7,417 nucleotides of DNA from CAG-557 sp045540315 (GTDB taxonomy: Bacteria; Bacillota; Clostridia; Oscillospirales; Acutalibacteraceae), in NCBI GenBank assembly GCA_045540315.1, contig JAZQHA010000133.1:1-7417 (forward strand), read 5' to 3'. Below, piece after piece: positions 4,778 to 7,417 of the stretch. How positions within the stretch are numbered: the first letter of the stretch is position 1; each line of letters begins with the position of its first letter. The translations under genes were made by a program, and so were the position numbers. The notes under the pieces are model-generated. The model was not told the DNA's origin. It ran no database searches and saw nothing but the letters and a program-made list of their open reading frames with translations.

Positions 4778-4837
4778 GAATCAACCTTGAATCCTAGGAT
4801 AAGAGAGAAATTCTCCAAGGTTGTCCTCGAAAGAGGA
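4778..4837 (+). ncRNA. structured RNA trailing tRNA-Lys(TTT)
   Basis: CAACCTT (4782-4788) pairs with AAGGTTG (4817-4823). Directly after it, TCCTC-GAAA-GAGGA (4824-4837) is a hairpin with a GNRA tetraloop. ATCCTAGGAT (4791-4800) is palindromic. No ORF. Confidence 0.5.
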
Positions 4838-4839
4838 GC

Positions 4840-4939
4840 GCGAGTAGAAGATTACAGTATTGACTAAGTGGCAATCGGGTGGCTAGAAATTAGACCCGAC
4901 CTAAGCAATAAAATTTATTCTACTCGCTATTTTTTCTTT
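4840..4939 (+). terminator. branched hairpin followed by a U-rich tract (possible terminator)
   Basis: GCGAGTAGAA (4840-4849) pairs with TTCTACTCGC (4918-4927), 10 bp. It encloses a 6-bp hairpin TCGGGT/ACCCGA and is followed by TATTTTTTCTTT (4928-4939). The U-tract after a stem suggests intrinsic termination, although the enclosed arm is longer than usual. It may also be another structured RNA of the series. Confidence 0.45.
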
Positions 4940-4966
4940 CTATGAAAGGTATTTTTTAATATTTTT

Positions 4967-5131
4967 ATGAAAATAAATATTGATAAAGAAATTGATGCTC
5001 ATCGTTGTCCTACAATTTTATTCTGTACTGTAGCAACAACTTCTTATGAAGAATGGGAACGTGAGCATATGTGTTATCTCTGTTGGCGAGATTATTGTAA
5101 AGAACATAATATTGAAATTATTTATGATTAA
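4967..5131 (+). CDS. small Cys-rich protein, function unknown (54 aa)
   Basis: The frame opens with MKINIDKEIDAHRC and ends in IIYD-TAA, 2 nt before tRNA-Lys(CTT). Cys residues at 14, 20, 36, 39 and 44 include CYLCWRDYC, which could form a small metal site. The only SD-like text, GAAAGG (4943-4948), is about 18 nt from the ATG, farther than usual, so expression or start is uncertain. Codon use (AT-rich third positions) fits its neighbours. I do not recognise the family. Confidence 0.6.
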   Translation: MKINIDKEIDAHRCPTILFCTVATTSYEEWEREHMCYLCWRDYCKEHNIEIIYD

Positions 5132-5133
5132 AT

Positions 5134-5209
5134 GCCCGTTTAGCTGAGTAGGTTTTAGCACCAGACTCTTAATCTGGGGACGAGGGTTCAAATCCTTCAA
5201 CGGGCACCA
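5134..5209 (+). tRNA. tRNA-Lys (anticodon CTT)
   Basis: Acceptor GCCCGTT pairs with AACGGGC; discriminator A; CCA at 5207-5209. Anticodon stem CCAGA/TCTGG, loop CTCTTAA, CTT at 5168-5170. T arm GAGGG-TTCAAAT-CCTTC. With the TTT isoacceptor it covers both lysine codons. Confidence 0.96.
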
Positions 5210-5400
5210 GGGAAGCCTGTAGAGCCCGCAGATGGAAGCAAAAATCTACCGTTTACCTAAATTACGAGAAGATTTAGGGGGCTTTGTGAGATGAAGCAGT
5301 GCTCCCATGGCGCGGAGAAATCTCACCTCTTAGACACGTAAGAGTATCCATCGAGTCGTGTCGCCCCTTGGCGAGTGCCAACTTCTCCCTAAGTTGGAAA
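5210..5400 (+). ncRNA. multi-hairpin structured RNA between tRNA-Lys(CTT) and tRNA-Arg
   Basis: Helices seen in order: CCTAAAT/ATTTAGG (5256-5262 with 5272-5278), GTGAGAT/ATCTCAC (5286-5292 with 5320-5326), GACACG/CGTGTC (5333-5338 with 5357-5362) and CCAACTT/AAGTTGG (5378-5384 with 5391-5397). The motif ATGAAGCAGTG (5291-5301) recurs at 5560. A 20-codon ATG frame at about 5232 has no SD and is not called. The last hairpin sits just upstream of tRNA-Arg and may guide processing. Confidence 0.55.
5291..5301 (+). repeat. ATGAAGCAGTG motif, copy 1
   Basis: An 11-nt exact match to 5560-5570, each followed within 4-6 nt by CATGG. Both copies lie in structured RNA after a tRNA (Lys-CTT and Arg), suggesting two related RNA domains. 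Confidence 0.6.
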
Positions 5401-5405
5401 CGTTT

Positions 5406-5482
5406 GCGGAATTAGCTCAGTTGGACAGAGCGCGTGGCTACGAACCACGAGGTCAGGAGTTCGAGTCTCTTATTCCGCACCA
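5406..5482 (+). tRNA. tRNA-Arg (anticodon ACG)
   Basis: Acceptor GCGGAAT pairs with ATTCCGC; discriminator A; CCA at 5480-5482. Anticodon stem CGTGG/CCACG, loop CTACGAA, ACG at 5440-5442 (A34 is normally edited to inosine by TadA and reads CGU/CGC/CGA). T arm AGGAG-TTCGAGT-CTCTT. Confidence 0.96.
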
Positions 5483-5555
5483 GAATTAACCTAATTAAAC
5501 CGTTCTTAGTTAATAGATTCTAAGTCATCGGGAACCAAAACGATGGGGTTAATTC
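5483..5555 (+). ncRNA. structured RNA trailing tRNA-Arg, closed by a 9-bp helix
   Basis: GAATTAACC (5483-5491), starting right after CCA, pairs with GGTTAATTC (5547-5555). Inside are CTTAG/CTAAG (about 5504-5523) and CATCG/CGATG (about 5526-5545), making a compact three-way fold. No ORF. Confidence 0.58.
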
Positions 5556-5695
5556 GGCAATGAAGCAGTGTCTCGTCATGGGAGTAGCTGTGGAGCCACT
5601 ATCAGAGTTAGCAAGGTCCAAGTAATGAGGAGATAGCTTTTATCCATGACTACACCTTGAATGGGTGAAAAACTTGCACTAGCGCCGTAAGGCGC
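5556..5695 (+). ncRNA. second structured RNA domain before the interrupted tRNA
   Basis: GTCATGG (5575-5581) pairs with CCATGAC (5644-5650). CACC/GGTG (5653-5656 with 5664-5667) follows, and GCGCC-GTAA-GGCGC (5682-5695) is a hairpin with a GNRA loop ending 4 nt before the tRNA. The repeat ATGAAGCAGTG opens the domain. No ORF and no U-tract. Confidence 0.5.
5560..5570 (+). repeat. ATGAAGCAGTG motif, copy 2
   Basis: An exact copy of 5291-5301, again followed by CATGG a few bases on. See copy 1. Confidence 0.6.
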
Positions 5696-5736
5696 ATTTG
5701 GTTCCATAGTTCAGCTGGTTAGAACCCCCGGCTCAT

Positions 5737-6193
5737 ATCATGCAATACCATATCTATAAATAATTATGGATACTAATATTAAAGGTATTATAACTGAATT
5801 AAAATGTAAAACTTATTTTTTGGAATTGGGATATACAGTATCTACTCCAGAAAATCCAGCGAGATATGATTTTATTTTAGATACGGGTAATCAACTTTTA
5901 AAGATTCAAGTTAAAACCTGTAATTCTGATGGAGAAAAATTAAATTTCGCAACTTGCTCAAGCCATTTCGTAAATGGTAAAGTCACTCACACACATTACA
6001 AAAATGATAATATTGATTATTTTTGTACTTGGTTTGAAAACGAATGCTATTTAGTGCCTGTTTCTGAGTGTGGGAAAACTGAAAAAAATTTACGATTAAT
6101 TCCTACTAAGAACGGGCAAGTAAAAGGTATTAGTTTTGCCAAAGATTATATTGCTAAGGAGGTTCTTAGTAATAGATAAGTGAGCAAGATATG
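5737..6193 (+). mobile_element. 457-nt intron-like insertion in the CAT tRNA, encoding a homing endonuclease
   Basis: The 5' exon ends in T (5736) and the insert ends in G (6193), as in group I introns, and the site after anticodon base 36 is a typical tRNA intron position. Only 43 nt are noncoding, yet group I cores usually need about 200 nt, so any ribozyme would have to overlap the ORF. TCATATC (5733-5739) pairs with GATATGA (6188-6194), extending the anticodon stem of the precursor. GTGAGC (6180-6185) could pair with the 5' exon end GCTCAT with a terminal U-G pair, but it lies at the 3' end. A 10-bp helix (6104-6113 with 6162-6171) sits inside the ORF. Confidence 0.7.
5766..6179 (+). CDS. 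PD-(D/E)XK homing endonuclease, I-Ssp6803I-like (137 aa)
   Basis: The protein has the fold signature of the small PD-(D/E)XK homing nucleases: GIITELKCKTYFLELGY with Glu11, then YDFIL with Asp35, then KIQVKT with Gln48 and Lys50 (a Q-x-K variant of the D/E-x-K motif). DYFCTWFENECYLVPVSE (about 84-101) follows, typical of the group. I-Ssp6803I is about 150 aa and is encoded inside a cyanobacterial tRNA-fMet group I intron, so family and location agree. It should cut intronless tRNA genes and so spread the insertion. No SD precedes the ATG at 5766, so translation may be weak or tied to processing. Stop TAA, then 14 nt to the 3' exon. Confidence 0.87.
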   Translation: MDTNIKGIITELKCKTYFLELGYTVSTPENPARYDFILDTGNQLLKIQVKTCNSDGEKLNFATCSSHFVNGKVTHTHYKNDNIDYFCTWFENECYLVPVSECGKTEKNLRLIPTKNGQVKGISFAKDYIAKEVLSNR

Positions 6194-6233
6194 AACCGGG
6201 TTGTCCTAGGTTCGAGTCCTAGTGGAACCACCA

Positions 6234-6336
6234 GACCTTTAAAGTGTTCGTTAAGGCCACGGCCCCTCGGACCGCCCGCCCTTAAAAGAAAGATAAAAAA
6301 GATAAGTCGGGTAGGAGGGCAGTAGGTACCCTGCCC
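6234..6336 (+). ncRNA. structured spacer after the interrupted tRNA
   Basis: CCTT/AAGG (6236-6239 with 6253-6256) begins just after CCA, a GC-rich stretch follows (6256-6281), and GGGCAG (6317-6322) pairs with CTGCCC (6331-6336) over an 8-nt loop, 5 nt before the next tRNA. No ORF. The folding of the middle is ambiguous because of repeated GCCC/GGGC. Confidence 0.4.
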
Positions 6337-6341
6337 AATAT

Positions 6342-6435
6342 CCCCGTATAGTTTAATGGTAGAACACCCGGTTTATACCCGGCATAGTCTCCAGATTAGA
6401 GAGCAATCCTGGTTCGAGTCCAGTTGCGGGGACCA
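6342..6435 (+). tRNA. type II tRNA with TAT anticodon (nominally Ile), unusual
   Basis: Acceptor CCCCGTA pairs with TGCGGGG (C1-G72, one G-U); A73; CCA at 6433-6435. D arm GTTT/GAAC. Anticodon stem has four pairs (CCGG/CCGG, 27-43 is C-C) with loop TTTATAC, anticodon TAT at 6374-6376. A 24-nt variable region (6384-6407) has a TCTC/GAGA arm, which bacterial tRNA-Ile does not have. The T stem has four pairs plus C-T. UAU would read AUA. It may be an Ile tRNA with an insertion or a Ser/Leu/Tyr-type body with a changed anticodon; charging is uncertain. Confidence 0.8.
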
Positions 6436-6459
6436 TATTCCAAAAGAAAGGAATTTTAT

Positions 6460-6702
6460 ATGAAACTTACAAAGATTTAGGAAATCGAAGCTTTTCAAGC
6501 AGCAATTGCTAAGTGCCGAGGCGATGTATGGTTGATTTCGCCCCATGGTGATAAGTATCAGTTAAAATCCCTGTTCTCTCAGTATCTTGCTTTTGGTAAG
6601 TTGCTTGGTGAACATGGTGATGAAATGGAATTATTTTGTCAATTTAAAGAAGATGAAATCCATTTTATGAAATTTTTCTATGAAAATCCTAATGTGCTAT
6701 AA
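6460..6702 (+). CDS. small protein with an in-frame TAG at codon 7, function unknown (80 aa)
   Basis: ATG at 6460 follows the SD AAAGGAA with normal spacing. The frame reads MKLTKI, then TAG (6478-6480), then EIEAFQAAIAKCRGDVWLISPHGDKYQLKSLFSQYLAFGKLL and on to TAA. With TAG as Gln it is an 80-aa protein of a type I associate with small gut-phage proteins having a GDVWLxSPxGD block (residues 21-31). No other in-frame start has an SD, so recoding explains the gene best. No catalytic motif is seen. It lies between two tRNAs, and its stop is within a hairpin. Confidence 0.85.
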
Positions 6703-6709
6703 GCACATT
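6691..6709 (+). other. hairpin over the stop codon, upstream of tRNA-Cys
   Basis: AATGTGC (6691-6697) pairs with GCACATT (6703-6709) over loop TATAA, which contains the TAA stop. It ends 5 nt before tRNA-Cys. It probably marks the boundary for tRNA processing; there is no U-tract. Confidence 0.6.
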
Positions 6710-6714
6710 AATTT

Positions 6715-6788
6715 GGCAGAGTAGTGAAGTGGTAACACAGGGGCCTGCAAAGCCTTAATCGTCAGTTCAAATCTGACCTCTGCCTCCA
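6715..6788 (+). tRNA. tRNA-Cys (anticodon GCA)
   Basis: Acceptor GGCAGAG pairs with CTCTGCC; discriminator T (U73), a CysRS identity base; CCA at 6786-6788. Anticodon stem GGGGC/GCCTT (two G-U) with loop CTGCAAA, GCA at 6747-6749. T arm GTCAG-TTCAAAT-CTGAC. Confidence 0.96.
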
Positions 6789-6810
6789 TTAACATAAGTT
6801 AAAATAAATT

Positions 6811-6830
6811 TTCCTCTTGTCCAAGAGGAA
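6811..6830 (+). other. 8-bp hairpin in the leader of the Ro60-related gene
   Basis: TTCCTCTT (6811-6818) pairs with AAGAGGAA (6823-6830) over loop GTCC. No U-run follows. It sits about 12 nt before the SD of the next gene and may protect the mRNA 5' end after tRNA-Cys is cut out. Confidence 0.65.
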
Positions 6831-6853
6831 CCAATGTGAAAAAGGAGATTAAT

Positions 6854-7417
6854 ATGAATAAGTTTTTGAATGGTCTGTCTAATGGTTCCAATTATACTCT
6901 GACTGAGAATGGCGCTGTCACTCATAAGAGTACTAAGTCTGACCTGTTGGATATGTTCGCAATGGGTGCTGCAATGCGTACTCGTAGTGATGAGGACGTC
7001 ATTCTGATGTTCCGCAAGGCTTTCTCTGAGAATCCTACTTATGCACTGAAGTGTTTGTTCTACATTCGTGACGTGCGTGGTGGACAGGGTGAGCGTCGTT
7101 TCTTCCGAGTATGTATGAAGGACCTAGCTAAGAACCATACTGAGGCTGCTATGCGTAATCTGCGTCATGTGCCTGAGTTTGGCCGCTGGGATGACCTATA
7201 CGTATTTGTCGGCACTCCTCTGGAAGCTGCCGCTCTGAATATTATGAAGGAGCAGCTGGCTCTGGATATCCAGTGCAAGACTCCTTCTCTGTTGGCTAAG
7301 TGGCTGAAGTCTGAGAACACTAGTTCTGCAGAATCTCGTCGTCTGGCTAACATTACCCGTGAAGCCATGGGTATGACTCATAAGCAGTATCGTAAGACTC
7401 TTTCTGTTCTGCGTGCT
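6854..7417 (+). CDS. DUF2828/TROVE-like (Ro60-related) protein, 3' truncated by window end
   Basis: ATG at 6854 follows the SD AAAGGAGA. The 188 visible residues have the start of a DUF2828-type protein: ALKCLFYIRDVRGGQGERR (residues 64-82), a hallmark shared with TROVE/Ro60 proteins, then HVPEFGRWDDL (105-115) and SLLAKWLKSEN (145-155). In these families a HEAT-repeat ring (TROVE) that binds misfolded RNA or Y RNA precedes a von Willebrand A domain with a MIDAS site, which would lie beyond the window. Phage copies are common and unstudied. Codon use is biased (CTG, GGT, AAG, CGT), hinting at high expression. No TAG in the visible part. Confidence 0.88.
   Translation, partial: MNKFLNGLSNGSNYTLTENGAVTHKSTKSDLLDMFAMGAAMRTRSDEDVILMFRKAFSENPTYALKCLFYIRDVRGGQGERRFFRVCMKDLAKNHTEAAMRNLRHVPEFGRWDDLYVFVGTPLEAAALNIMKEQLALDIQCKTPSLLAKWLKSENTSSAESRRLANITREAMGMTHKQYRKTLSVLRA

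Larger units (their letters stand above)
5700..6233 (+). tRNA. tRNA-Met or tRNA-Ile2 (anticodon CAT), interrupted in the anticodon loop
   Basis: The 5' part (5700-5736) has acceptor GGTTCCA, a D arm, stem CCCGG and loop start CTCAT. The 3' part (6194-6233) gives AA, stem CCGGG, T arm CTAGG-TTCGAGT-CCTAG, acceptor TGGAACC, A73 and CCA. Joined, the loop is CTCATAA with anticodon CAT (5734-5736), a perfect cloverleaf. The 457 nt between contain an endonuclease gene. The stem lacks the three G-C pairs of initiator tRNA, so elongator Met or lysidine-modified Ile is more likely. Intact base pairing on both sides suggests a functional, spliced tRNA rather than a dead gene. Confidence 0.9.

Noticed and set aside
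5018..5200. Minus-strand open frame over tRNA-Lys(CTT)
   Set aside because: Antisense to a tRNA and to a more plausible + strand CxxC gene.
5232..5294. 20-codon ATG frame after tRNA-Lys(CTT)
   Set aside because: No SD, it crosses conserved helices, and its length is within chance.
5733..6194. Archaeal-type bulge-helix-bulge intron in the CAT tRNA
   Set aside because: The precursor helix is a 1x1 mismatch plus 7 continuous pairs, without two 3-nt bulges around a 4-bp helix, and all other signals are bacterial.
7165..7381. Two minus-strand open frames inside the Ro60-related gene
   Set aside because: They are shadows of a well-supported + strand gene with strong codon bias.
1..7417. CRISPR array or insertion sequence
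   Set aside because: No regularly spaced direct repeats, no transposase, and no paired terminal repeats flanked by target duplications were seen.

Overview
The window looks like part of a low-GC, probably gut-type bacteriophage genome with a changed genetic code. It is a tRNA and noncoding-RNA locus: twelve tRNA genes (Tyr, Thr, Ser, an amber-reading CTA tRNA, Leu, Gly, Lys-TTT, Lys-CTT, Arg, an interrupted Met/Ile-CAT, a type II tRNA with a UAU anticodon, and Cys) are interleaved with nine small protein genes. All real genes are on the + strand. No capsid, tail or replication gene is present, so 'phage' is inferred from the dense tRNA array, the small-gene content and the recoding.

TAG is very probably read as glutamine. 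A papain-family protease (1272-2066) has TAG exactly where papain has its oxyanion-hole Gln, six residues before the catalytic Cys. A second gene (6460-6702) has TAG as codon 7, after a good ribosome binding site. The eight complete genes all end in TAA. A CTA-anticodon tRNA (3309-3383) has glutamine-like ends (unpaired U1, discriminator G73) and its own fully consensus promoter (TTGACA, 17 bp, TATAAT).

Layout: 1-953 holds tRNA-Tyr inside about 900 bases of gene-free, strongly structured sequence, including a roughly 445-nt multibranched RNA candidate (498-942). 954-2468 is a transcription unit with promoter, leader element, tRNA-Thr, structured RNA, protease and a small conserved gene. 2480-3238 has tRNA-Ser and two overlapping small basic/zinc-finger-like genes. 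3225-4212 has three promoters driving the amber tRNA, tRNA-Leu with a small gene, and tRNA-Gly. 4213-5699 alternates structured RNAs with two tRNA-Lys genes, a 54-aa CxxC protein and tRNA-Arg. 5700-6233 is a CAT tRNA split in its anticodon loop by 457 bases that encode a PD-(D/E)XK homing endonuclease resembling I-Ssp6803I. 6234-7417 has the odd UAU type II tRNA, a TAG-containing small gene, tRNA-Cys and the start of a DUF2828/TROVE-like (Ro60-related) gene that runs off the end.

Three patterns stand out beyond standard annotation. (1) Most tRNAs are followed, directly after CCA, by a folded RNA closed by a 6-11 bp helix. (2) Four copies of a leader-like RNA share an ACAGCAA(A) motif beside a covarying closing helix. 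(3) A Ro60-related gene sits next to this wealth of structured RNA, which raises the possibility of a phage-encoded Ro/Y-like ribonucleoprotein. The third point is a hypothesis only.
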